A stretch of DNA of 64,000 bases from Parus major. Taxonomy: Eukaryota > Chordata > Aves > Passeriformes > Paridae. Positions 43,101 through 50,559 of the stretch are shown one piece after another. The stretch spans positions 113,995,861 to 114,059,860 of the forward strand of contig NC_031768.1 of NCBI RefSeq assembly GCF_001522545.3, in the 5' to 3' direction. The notes beneath the pieces are model-generated. The model was not told the DNA's origin. It searched no databases and saw only the letters and a program-made list of their open reading frames with translations. The position numbers and the translations under genes were made by a program. The number at the start of each line of letters is the position of its first letter. The stretch's first letter is position 1.

Positions 43101-46100
43101 GTAATATTTGGAACTGTCTAAATGTCTGATGGTGGTATTTTTCTTTGTGGCTTCCAGTACAAAACAGAGCGTGTGTGGATCCTCAGATTTCTTGGGCAAG
43201 GGCTACGTGACAGATATTGCTATGAGCTTTATGACTACCAGAGGATTTTCCAGATCATTCTTTCCTTTTTCAACAGTCCTTTGTGTGATGAGGGCTCCCA
43301 GGTAAGAATTTCAAAAGAAAGCACAAAAAAAACCCCCAAACCACAGATGTTTGCACAGCTTTGAGATCTCAAGTACAAAGCAGAAAGGAGCAGCTGACTC
43401 TGCCTTTGCCCTCTTGAAAATCTGTTGTTGATTTTGTGTATGTATGGAGAGGGAAAATACTTGTTGATGTTGTGTATGTGTGGAGAGGGAAATAATTGCT
43501 TCTGTCTAAACCAGTCACATCCTAATCCCCTGAAACTGGACCAGGTTCCTGACATCATGGAGCCTCATGTGGGTACTGTGGTTTTGCTCCTACAGTCAGG
43601 GTCTTTTCTTTTTTGGGGGTCTCTATTCCCCAAGCAGCACATTTGTTACCTGTCTGGTGCTTCAGCAGGAGGGAAACTCACGTGCCAGGAGCTCTCAGGT
43701 TTGGGAGCATCCACTGTGAGTATTTCAGGTATCAAAACCTTGGACAGAAAGATAAAATTGTCCTGCTACCTGAAGACTTCTTATAAGAGTAGCACCTATG
43801 GTATGAAGCTTTGAACAGAGAATGTCTTTCCTTTCCTGGAGTTGTTGAGAACAGATGGTGTGCATTTTACCTTGAAGTTGATCAGATACCAGTCAAGTTG
43901 CTAATTCTGTGTTAGATAATTAGATCCTGACTGTAAAAGAACAAGTTCTATTTTCTGTTTCAGAGTCGTATTCTGGAGATATTGCAAAGTGCTGCCCGTG
44001 TCACCAGAGCTGCCTATGAGCTGATACAGGATCACAGCCTCCTCACATGGGTCCTGCACAGCTTAGAGAAAAGGTAACCAGAGAAGTATAGGAGAAATGG
44101 GAACAATTTTACTGTCCATAGTAGAATAATTGTGTGGCTGAGTATGAAAGCAAGGGTGACAGACAGGGGGGCACCAAGAGCTGTACTGGCAGAACTTGCT
44201 GAACTCTGAGGGGTCCCTCGTGGTTGTGAAAACAGAATCAACCTTTCAGGTTGTGGTAGGAAGGATTTAGAAAACATTTCCTTGAAAAACTGAGAAAGTA
44301 AAATGGCACCTTGGTGTCTTTACCTTTTAAATTTCAAGCCCCCTCAGTTCACATCCTGTCACAGGACCTGCTGCACAAGAAGTGGCACAGTAATGGATCT
44401 GAGCTGTCTGGAACAGACTGCCTCCTCCCCTTGCCTCTCCCTCACATGTTAAGCACATACACAGAAAATCTCTTCTGCATAGAGTGCCCTGACAGGTTCA
44501 GGCAAGTGCACCAGAAGTGCCCTAAAATAATGGTCCCCTGTGGATGGGCTGCTGGTGAGAATCTGCCTTCCAAATGTGGAGTTCTTCTTTTTGTTTGTTT
44601 GTTTGGTTTGAGTTTGTTTTGTTTGTTTATTTTGTTTTGTTTATCAGGTTTCTGGAAAGCAAGGTGATAAATAGAATTATTTCTTTACTCCATACTCTGT
44701 GGCTAACAAATTTAGGAGACAAGAGAGAAAACAAGAATCAGTCCCAGGAGAACAGGAAACTTCTTCCTATTCAGTTTGTAAATGAATTTCTGTATGTTTT
44801 GGTCACGTTAATCAAACATATTAGGTAAGTCCTTTGTTTTATTTTTTGCTATAGTGGGTTTGCATTTCATCCTCTGTCCAGTTTGAACTTTATTAAGGCC
44901 AGGAGGATTTCTTTATCTCTGGCAGATAAATGCCTTTTTTCACCTTCAGTTCGTGTGTTGTGTAGTGAATTTGGATGAGATTTCTTTGACAGGAGTATTT
45001 AGGTGTTTGAATACATAAAGTAAAATTTGATGTACTGTTGCTGTCAAGTCCTTAATTCCTGGCCGTTCTGACAGTAAGGATTAAAACCTGCTCTTATTAA
45101 TTAGTGTGCAGGAAAATACATGGCACTTGTGTTTTCTTTTGACAGGACTAATGTTGATCTGGCCAAGCTGACTGAGTTCTTCAGCACCCTCAGCTCCGTG
45201 CTGGAATACCGTGCTGTTGTTGTTGAGGCTTTTAGGGAGATGGGGCGTTTCACAGTCAACGACAGCATCCTCTCCAGCAGGGAGCTGCTGCTGCTGCTGC
45301 ACAAGTGGAGCCTTGTCAGCAAAGACCTGCAGCTGCAGGAGGATCTGCAGGCCCTGGCTCAGAAGTACCAAATCAAAGAATTGCTCAGTAAGTGCTAAAA
45401 TACTTCAAGGAAAGCATCTTTTGTGGCAGCTGTTACAGACCAACAGTACAAGTGAGGCAAACTTTTCTGGAGACAGTACTAATGCCTTCTGTCAGACTGG
45501 TACAGCGTCAAGGAGGAGGAAAGGAAATGGAAAGGTGTTTTTCAGATCTTCCTTTCCTAATCCTAAAGTGATTTCTAACCTTTCTAACATTAACAGTTTG
45601 GAAGCTTTGGAGAAACACAGTTTAAAAAGGGAAAGAGCTTTAAAATGAAACTTAGTTGCAAAGCTCATATCAGGCTTTGAAAAATGGTATTCTTTAATGA
45701 AACCTTAAAAGAAAAAGTGCTGGAGGCTTGTGCTCAAAGGTTTGAATCATTCTGAGTGTGGATGGGGGTCTGAAGCAATGTGTAAGTAAAAAAAATAAAT
45801 AAAGCAAGTGAAAATTAAATAGTTGATTTTTCCTATCATCAGTTTTGAAGAAAGGAAAAGTAAGATCAGTACTTGGGGAACTTTTCTAATGTTTTTCTCA
45901 CCCTTTCAAACTCCTCAGAAAGACATGAGGAGAGTTTTTGGAACTTACTGTCTTGTGTGGGTTGTGTGCTCCAGGCTCCAGGAGCTTCTCTCATCTCCAG
46001 GCTGGGTGACCCAGTTTGGAATAGGGTTCCAGCCTGGAGTGCCTGGGAGCTCCAGGAGCCCCTTGGAACAGGGCAGGCTCTGGGAGGCTGCCAAAGGAGG

Positions 46101-47621
46101 CTGGTGCTTGCAATGGTAACAACTGAATCAAGGCAGGAGAGCACCTTACTTGCATGGTTTTGTAACAGGAGAATCCTTTGGGGTATCTGACCTTGGTCTT
46201 GGTGGTGGTTTTCTTACAGAAAATATTAGGGACAAGAACAAACCTCAAACCTCATCTCATGTGTATCATCACACTCGGAAAAAGAACGAGGTGGAAGATG
46301 ACAATGCTGCAGATGTGGAAGTGTCTGAGCTGGAGAAATGCAGAGAACATCTGAATTCCATACTTGCCCATTGGGACCCTGTTTTCCCAGCACCACCCTC
46401 CACACAAGGAGGGGAGACCCTCAGACCCGGTGAACCTGAGGCTGAGGCGGTGGCTGTCACCTGTGCATCCACTCATGTTGTCACAAAGTGGCTGCTGAGG
46501 TCCCTGGCTGGGCAGAGCCGCCTCAGGGAGCAGGATGTGTCACCAGTGTTGAGGTGGCTGCGGAACCGCGTCCTACCGCACCCTGCAGCCACGCAGAAGA
46601 TGCTCAGGGATGAGACAGCAAGGAACAACCTCTTCAAGCTTTACAGCAGGCTCTGCCAGGCTAGCAGCACCTCAGCTGGGCTCTCCAGGGAGCTCGGGGT
46701 GCTCAGCTCCATCATGCTCCAGCTTATGGAGGAACAGGGCCTGTCCAGCACCTTCCACAAGCTTGTGAAATCCCTGTGCCTGTCAGCAACGACGGAAGAG
46801 GATGCGGACAAGACAGGTGGCTTGTCTCGTTCTTGTCACTCATGTTACAAGGCAGTGGTGGGAGGAACTAGGAAATTCCAGGACTTTCTGAATCCATTTA
46901 ACTAGTTTTTCCATATCCACCCAGGCTCATGGCTTCCCAAAACAGAAGCCGTGTCTTTGGTGGGATGTGGGCAGGGGTGGGCAGCACAGATCATGGTCAC
47001 ACTGAGGTTTTCTGACACTACAACACTCACACTCCCTCTAAGAAACTTCCCTTTCAAGGGCTAAAATGGAACAAAAGGTATAAAAAAATTCAATTCCAAG
47101 AGGAAGAATAGTCTGCAAAAAACAAATCCACATGGGCCTGGCTGCTGACCCCTATTGCTGGTCAAGGATAGCATCTGGCAGATCAGATTTCCAACTGATT
47201 TCCAGATTTAACAGGAAACTGGTTTGTTCCTTCTTGTGAGTAGGATCATTAGCTTTGTATGGGCAAAGGCACTCCAGATTTTCCATCTAGGAAAAGAGCT
47301 GGGGAACTATTTTAAAACATAGTCCTGGAGGTAAACAGCTTGGCTTGGTATTGCTGTGTGGAAATAGAAGAATATCTGTTCTGATTTTTCTCTCATCTTT
47401 CTTCCACAGCTGTTTCTGTATTCCTGACTTCCGTTTACATTGGGGACATGTGGCTTGGAGCACAGGAGCCGGATATGTTACTTACCCATGTCAGATTGGT
47501 CTGCACTAATGCAGGTTATGAATTACAGGATGACTTGGGAACTCGGAAACAAGGAGAGGAAACTATTATGTCTCTTTGCAAAAAAATTTGGCTACATCAG
47601 GGCATTAATTTGGGGAACTAA
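7296..47621 (+). CDS. URB1: URB1, nucleolar pre-60S ribosome biogenesis factor (complete, 39 coding exons)
   Basis: Orthologue of vertebrate URB1 and yeast Npa1/Urb1, a very large helical-repeat nucleolar protein needed for early 60S assembly. In mammals it has been tied to 3' ETS handling of pre-rRNA. The start ATG at 7296 sits in a strong context (gggcATGG) in the CpG-rich region. I rebuilt 39 exons with GT-AG borders and consistent phases; the coding total is 6846 nt, giving 2281 residues (human about 2271), with a TAA at 47619-47621. Recognisable blocks follow the human protein in order, for example VVEGYVKISMEC, WNGITDVSSEDLK, LHFLLGLKTATEDE, YLLMKMFVTS, AVVPAALEARN, RHPTLESWFLALE, VLRKALWKEL and TNLGDK. 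Exon coordinates are given in the six block entries. The gene spans about 40 kb, roughly half the human gene as I remember it, typical of compact bird introns. No frameshift or internal stop was met. Confidence 0.97.
7467..7514. repeat. Three perfect tandem copies of a 16-bp GC-rich unit in URB1 intron 1
   Basis: The unit gctgaggcggccccgg occurs three times in a row without a mismatch, 33 bp after the exon 1 donor and inside the CpG-rich first intron. Perfect identity suggests recent expansion by replication slippage. Confidence 0.9.
7895..8068 (+). mobile_element. CR1 3'-end fragment in URB1 intron 2
   Basis: The fragment reads ggaacagtcacagccccgaaggctgccagaactcc and later ggactggacgatccttgtgggtcccttccaatt, then ends in 'ttctgtggttctatgaa', a CR1-type 3' terminus. 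It belongs to the same subfamily as the copy at 58075-58480 (shared cccgaggctgccagagctcc and tttggacagcgct blocks). Confidence 0.75.
11768..11925 (+). mobile_element. CR1 3'-end fragment in URB1 intron 4
   Basis: Contains gcacaggttgcccagagaag, then catccctggaagcatccaag, ggttgaatagggcttggag and caacctgggatagtggaagg in CR1 order. It is truncated at both ends. Confidence 0.8.
15340..15390 (-). mobile_element. Short antisense CR1 terminus in URB1 intron 7
   Basis: The string 'accatagaatcacagaatgg' followed by cttgggttggaagggacctt is the reverse complement of the extreme CR1 3' end. Only about 50 bp are recognisable. Confidence 0.8.
16600..30882 (+). CDS. URB1: URB1 exons 10-21 (residues 401-1013)
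   Basis: Exons: 16600-16737, 17153-17326, 17884-18031, 20362-20478, 23197-23309, 24158-24277, 26535-26651, 27267-27405, 28097-28267, 29208-29404, 29945-30169 and 30703-30882. The translation continues the alpha-helical repeat body. Strong conserved blocks are LLQVICLYQKVVPHLV, LREEVPPLLQHHILKVALEL, WKELSIWLEHLDNAK, DVLDMVDVLIEGSDGLDEE and FNQYYKLWIPKQSLEA. Residues 505-545 (exon 12) form a lysine/glutamate-rich linker that is poorly conserved. Intron 13 (20479-23196) is one of the longest and contains a long CR1 remnant. Confidence 0.95.
18254..18900 (-). mobile_element. Antisense CR1 fragment in URB1 intron 12
   Basis: Begins with gatcacagaatgattgaggttggaaggggt, the reverse complement of a CR1 end, and continues for about 650 bp. 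Further CR1 blocks in reverse orientation include ttgctggactctctccagt, gtccaggcctgagcacaac and ccagttctgagatg. The copy is diverged but continuous, and short open frames within it are not host genes. Confidence 0.85.
20479..20984. other. Intron 13 sequence before the CR1, nothing recognised
   Basis: URB1 intron. No exon or clear repeat was seen between the exon 13 donor (gtatgt) and the CR1 remnant. The rest of the intron, after the CR1 to 23196, also holds nothing I recognise. Confidence 0.5.
20985..21925 (+). mobile_element. Degraded CR1 with part of the reverse transcriptase frame, URB1 intron 13
   Basis: About 940 bp resembling the internal coding part of CR1 ORF2. Broken frames encode a reverse-transcriptase-like stretch, including SYRLVSLTSVLGKITEQILL and HDFTKGKSCLTNL at 21728-21880. 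Upstream is the typical CR1 segment around DKICPQALRELTEEVV. Frame changes and stops (for example at 21671-21673) show it is dead. Unlike the other copies, this one does not reach the CR1 3' end. Confidence 0.85.
27704..27895 (-). mobile_element. Antisense CR1 fragment in URB1 intron 17
   Basis: Starts 'gaaccatggaatcccagaat' with ggtttggatgggaaagcacc, a reverse-complement CR1 end. It continues with aaagctcatccagttccacc and ccctgtcatgagcagggaca, then cagagtgctccaagccctgtcc, all in CR1 antisense order. Confidence 0.8.
31525..32386 (+). CDS. URB1: URB1 exon 22, unusually large internal exon (residues 1014-1301)
   Basis: This single 862-nt exon starts after 'tttgttacag' and ends at ACAG before a gtaaag donor, in phase 1. 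It encodes TLEDTFTLIFRHPTLESWF through LQCRDQYGFSRPAT. This matches the human segment in which a long central exon also occurs, including LLQFELWCLDS (human LLWFELWCL). It is almost purely helical repeat with many leucines. Most other exons of the gene are 60-250 nt; exons 38 (597 nt) and 37 (242 nt) are the next longest. Confidence 0.96.
33293..38926 (+). CDS. URB1: URB1 exons 23-30 (residues 1301-1661)
   Basis: Exons: 33293-33494, 33685-33862, 34968-35026, 35175-35368, 37077-37187, 37277-37340, 38129-38300 and 38824-38926. The start of exon 23 was decided by phase. An upstream acceptor at 33258 would break the frame, whereas 'tctgccaacag' ending at 33292 gives RPAT-VVSAVTPVLRKALW, which parallels human RPAG-V-SAVIPVLRKALW. 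Later conserved blocks include KYRYRDETFLKVL, LPVLLGAYGATLS, LLWGPAAVEHHKTCKSLGKS and YDPCFLLQLFSELTRP. The donor of exon 29 (gtgctt) is weak. Confidence 0.93.
34122..34150. repeat. T-rich then A-rich low-complexity tract
   Basis: A run of T with one A is followed by 'aattaaaaaaa' in URB1 intron 24. It is simple sequence with hairpin potential, and length errors in assembly are likely here. Confidence 0.7.
35369..37076. other. URB1 intron 26, no recognised content
   Basis: About 1.7 kb without a supportable exon or repeat. Open frames near 36588-36965 and on the opposite strand are short and have no similarity I know. I treat the stretch as ordinary intron. Confidence 0.5.
38927..41562. other. 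URB1 intron 30, no recognised gene; small simple repeats
   Basis: A long intron of about 2.6 kb. It holds three imperfect copies of ggttaagcac at 39358-39387 and an AC-rich tract at about 40577-40602. No exon or mobile element was recognised. Confidence 0.55.
41563..44824 (+). CDS. URB1: URB1 exons 31-36, C-terminal NopRA1-type domain (residues 1662-1932)
   Basis: Exons: 41563-41723, 42095-42206, 42501-42607, 43158-43301, 43964-44073 and 44648-44824. This is the second strongly conserved domain of the family. Readable blocks are NALGLSVAALSSYDSNMRAA, SHLEGARFREKSQ, LLYLLDAVQNGIG, EEHMYIKVNRFLLSHQYLDL, FLGQGLRDRYCYEL, SPLCDEGSQ, SLLHTLWLTNLGDK and FVNEFLYVLVTL. Phases agree across all five joins. 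The acceptor of exon 36 lies directly after a (TTTG)n stretch, which supplies its polypyrimidine tract. Confidence 0.95.
44585..44645. repeat. (TTTG)n-type simple repeat at the exon 36 acceptor
   Basis: Imperfect TTTG/TTTTG repeats run up to 'gtttatcag', the acceptor of URB1 exon 36 at 44648. The repeat therefore forms the polypyrimidine tract used for splicing. Confidence 0.85.
45146..47621 (+). CDS. URB1: URB1 exons 37-39, C-terminal region and stop (residues 1932-2281)
   Basis: Exons: 45146-45387, 46220-46816 and 47410-47621. Exon 37 encodes DLAKLTEFFSTLSSVLEYRA and RFTVNDSILSSRELL, followed by a leucine run encoded by (CTG)5 at 45285-45299. Exon 38 encodes a charged linker (NIRDKNKPQ onward) and then a helical stretch; this part is poorly conserved with human. 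Exon 39 completes the protein with VFLTSVYIGDMWLGAQEPDM and ends GINLGN-TAA at 47619-47621. The exon 38 donor (ACAG/gtggct) is weak; if not used, translation would run on 30 residues to a stop at 46905. Confidence 0.88.
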
Positions 47622-48714
47622 CACTTTAACATTCTGCACTCTGCCATCATCACTGTGAGCCATGAAAGCCTCCTGAGCTGTTCTCATACAGACTTAACTT
47701 GTTTGGTCATAAGAACCAGTATTTTATTACTGTGTGCAAGCTCAGGGGGAAGATTTTATTCAGCATCTCTCAGTGGGACATTAAAGCTCCAATTCCCTTT
47801 TCTTGAACAATCTGAAACACAGTATTATTTCTATTGTTTTCATTACAGGCATTTTTAACTTTTTGAAGAACCAGAAAGTCTGTATGTGCATGTGTGTGTC
47901 ATTAATACCCATCCTCACGCCAATATAGGATGGGAAAAAAAGGATGCAGAGCTTCCTCCAGTGGGGTGTAAGTGCAAATAACAAGAGGTTTGGTCATGAT
48001 GATTTACTGTTTCTTGAAGAGCCTGGTTGCATTCATCATACCACAACCAGTATGAATAGGAGCCTGAACTTGGAAATCATGATGGTCTTCTTGGGTTTAG
48101 TTTAAAAAGCTTTAGTGGCTTTTAAAAACATTTATATCAGACCTGGTTTATTTTTATTACCCTTATTTTTCTAATGAAAAAAAATAAAAGTACCCTGATC
48201 CATCACTGCTGCCACGGTGTGCGACAAAGGCCCATCTTCCCTCCACTTGGAACAGGTGAGAGATGGGAATAAACCCCAAAAGATTTTCTGCTCATTGATT
48301 ATAGGTGAGTTTTCTTGGGAATTCCCTGTGAAATCTGATACATTGTTCTCAAATGTGGCCAAGAGGGTAGGTGAACATGCAGTGCCAGAAGGAGTGCTTT
48401 TGACATGTAAATCAGAATTTTTTCAGTGGACTCACAACTGCATGCTGTGCCCAGGTCCCTTGTCCAAATACTGTACAGGGAAAAACCAGAACTGTACATT
48501 CCTTGTGATATGTATTGAATTTTTGGGGGATTAAATAAAAATGAGATTAAAATGAGGGAATTGCTACTACATGTAAATATTCTTGGCCTAAAGGAGTCAT
48601 CGGCTCTGTACCAAGACTGGAGTTAAAAATTCTATTTCTTTAAAAACCCGCAAGCCCTTTAGCGGCTCCATTTTCTGTCATGCAGAATTCCTAGGGGTTG
48701 ACATCAGGGAATCT
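47622..48714 (+). other. URB1: Probable URB1 3' UTR and flank
   Basis: No coding exon is seen here. Three AATAAA hexamers lie downstream of the stop, at 48183-48188, 48268-48273 and 48534-48539. The last one, about 910 nt after the stop and followed by T-rich sequence, would allow a 0.9-kb 3' UTR. Which is used cannot be decided without transcripts. Confidence 0.55.
48534..48539 (+). terminator. URB1: Candidate URB1 poly(A) signal AATAAA
   Basis: Canonical hexamer in 'gattaaataaaaatgag', the most distal of three before the CpG-rich repeat block begins. The earlier ones at 48183 and 48268 are alternatives. Confidence 0.4.
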
Positions 48715-49220
48715 GTGAGGCGAATCTGGCTCAGCCGCATGTAGCCTAGCTGGGCTCAGTGCAGCCGAGCTCGGCCGAAGCGAGCTGAGCTGTCCCGAAG
48801 AGCGGCGACATCTGCCGGTAATAGCCGATATTAGCCGAACAGCCGATAATGGTCGAGGTCTACCGATCATTGCCGAGGTTACTCGAACTGACCATGATAG
48901 CCGAATGTATCCGATGATAGACGAGTTCAGCAGCCGAAGAGCCGAAACTGACGGAGATTTACCGAACCCAGTCGAGTTTAGCCGGCTTTAGCCGAGTTTA
49001 TTTAAATACATCCGAACGTAGCTGGGTTCAGACGAAACGAGCCGCGTTCAACCGAACCGAGCCGAGTTCGGCCGAACCAAGGCCAACCTTACGACGTCAG
49101 CCGAACCGAAGCGAGATCAACCGAATCCCTCGAGTTTGGCCGAACCGCTGCGAGTGCAGCTGAACCGAGGCAAACCTTAGGAGCTCGGCCGAATCTAATC
49201 GAGTTCTGCCGAACCCAGCC
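48715..49220. repeat. Degenerate ~10-bp tandem repeat centred on CGA, CpG-dense
   Basis: The trinucleotide CGA recurs with a step close to ten bases. For example it starts at 48826, 48836, 48844, 48854, 48864, 48874, 48884, 48902, 48912, 48922, 48963, 48973, 48993, 49013, 49033, 49053, 49063 and 49073. The consensus is roughly gccgaRnnna (for example gccgagttta, gccgaaccaa, accgaaccca). Some 45-50 units fit in about 500 bp, with single-base phase slips. This is not a coding frame or a repeat family I know. The CpG content is very high for an intergenic bird sequence. Confidence 0.85.
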
Positions 49221-49225
49221 TCCGG

Positions 49226-49500
49226 CTCTCGTGGCCGTTAATTAGCGCGAGTGCTGTCACTGCCTAATGAACTCCTGCCCGACCCCGCTCTCCCGTTCCT
49301 GTCCGTGCGGTGGCCGGGCCGCCCGTGGGACGCGGCAGCAGGAAAACCCCGGGCTGGGCGCCTTGAACGTGAGGCGGCCCCGCTTTCCCGCGCGGCGCCT
49401 CGGCCCGGCCCGCGCCGCCCTCAGGGAGCTGAGCCGAGGTCCGGGTAATGCAGTGGGCAGTTCCAAGTTCGGCCGAACCGAGCCGTGTTTAGCCGAGCCC
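49226..49500. repeat. GC-rich cassette, copy A (uninterrupted)
   Basis: Starts 'ctctcgtggccgttaattag' and includes 'gcgcgagtgctgtcactgcc' and 'ggccgggccgcccgtgggac'. Positions 49226-49298 match 49827-49899 with two differences. Positions 49296-49438 match 50354-50496 with one difference seen in 143 bp. Beyond 49438 similarity falls but stays colinear to about 49490. CGA decamer-like sequence resumes at its right end (about 49463-49510). Confidence 0.9.
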
Positions 49501-49510
49501 AGCCAAGCTC

Positions 49511-49826
49511 TATTTCCCGATGTGTAAAGTGACAAAGACTCTGCTGAATTCCAGCACACGGGCAAGAACAGCAGCAAAAGCTTCACGTGAGGTTAATTTA
49601 CCCCTTGGAAGGGGCCAACATCACAAAAGGCAAGGACACGGACAGTAGGTAGGCGATATTATTTATTGTTTTCTTCCACCGCTCCTTGGGGGCTTTATTT
49701 AAAGAAAACATTACTGACACCTTGGACGTGTCCCACAGCATTCCCAAACTTCAAACCGCTGGGATCGAACAGTGATTCCAAAACACTGCGGTGGCAAGCG
49801 CTCCGTCCCGGGAGCTGCTCTGGGTG
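49511..49826. other. Unique spacer between the two cassette copies
   Basis: About 315 bp that is not duplicated elsewhere in the window. It is A/T-richer and contains no recognisable exon or repeat. It separates cassette A from the left half of cassette B. Confidence 0.6.
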
Positions 49827-50553
49827 CTCTCGTGCCCATTAATTAGCGCGAGTGCTGTCACTGCCTAATGAACTCCTGCCCGACCCCGCTCTCCCGTTCG
49901 CAGCCGTGCTGAAAGGAATGAGAAGGAGATGTCTTGACAAAGAAACTGTGGGCCTGCTGGTAGATAAACTCGGATACCGACACTTGAAAGAAGTAATGAA
50001 TGGAACCACAAATTCCAGAGGAATTCCGTTGCTCACCCAAGGCCGTGCTAAATTCCTGGACTTAGAGAAAAAGAACAGAGACACAAAGAAAAACAAGGGG
50101 CTGGAGGGAATGCACATTGAAAGGGGGTCGGTATTAGGCGATTCGGGAAGTTTGTACCTCTCAAGTACCTCAGTCAATGGGGAAGAGAGAGGTAAATGCG
50201 GTCGGGAAATGAGGATAAAAAGCAGACTGCGTCCTCCCAACAACCTGAGAGACCCATGGGAAATGCCCATGGCCTCTCCCTTTATTCGAATAAAGTTATA
50301 GTACTCCCCAGTTTCCTTTTTGGACATAAACCTCTGGTGTCCGTGGATCAGTTTTCCTGTCCGTGCGGTGGCCGGGCCGCCCGTGGGACGCGGCAGCAGG
50401 AAAACCCCGAGCTGGGCGCCTTGAACGTGAGGCGGCCCCGCTTTCCCGCGCGGCGCCTCGGCCCGGCCCGCGCCGCCCTCAGGGAGCTGAGCCGAGCTCC
50501 GGGGAGCGCAGAGGGCGGCTCCGAGCTTCCCCGAACCGAGCCGAGGTCCGGGT
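49827..50553. repeat. GC-rich cassette, copy B, split by an inserted LTR-like element
   Basis: Left part 49827-49899 and right part from 50354 together correspond to an uninterrupted stretch of copy A. The break falls at 'cccgttc | ttcctgtcc', with only a 3-bp shared 'ttc' at the junction. The right part keeps near identity to A for 143 bp and then diverges, ending 'gagccgaggtccgggtaat'. Confidence 0.88.
49907..50350 (+). mobile_element. Solo-LTR-like element (endogenous retrovirus type)
   Basis: A 444-bp stretch beginning TG (tgctgaaagg) and ending CA (gtggatca), absent from cassette A. It has the order expected of an LTR: a TATA-like 'ggataaaaagc' at about 50213-50223, an AATAAA at 50289-50294 and a short U5-like tail with 'ctctggtgtccgtggatca'. 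The style recalls avian ERVL/ERVK LTRs. No internal retroviral genes are present, so this would be a solo LTR. Extra bases lie outside the TG and CA, and I cannot find a clean 4-6 bp target duplication, so the borders are uncertain. An open frame through it (from 49852) is probably chance. Confidence 0.65.
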
Positions 50554-50559
50554 AATTAA

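Noticed and set aside
45285..45299. (CTG)5 in URB1 exon 37
   Set aside because: It is short and encodes leucines in a conserved helical segment; not a notable expansion.
49852..50301. 149-codon plus-strand frame through the LTR-like element
   Set aside because: It starts in the cassette, crosses the insertion border and ends near the LTR poly(A) signal; this is best explained as chance openness, not a gene.
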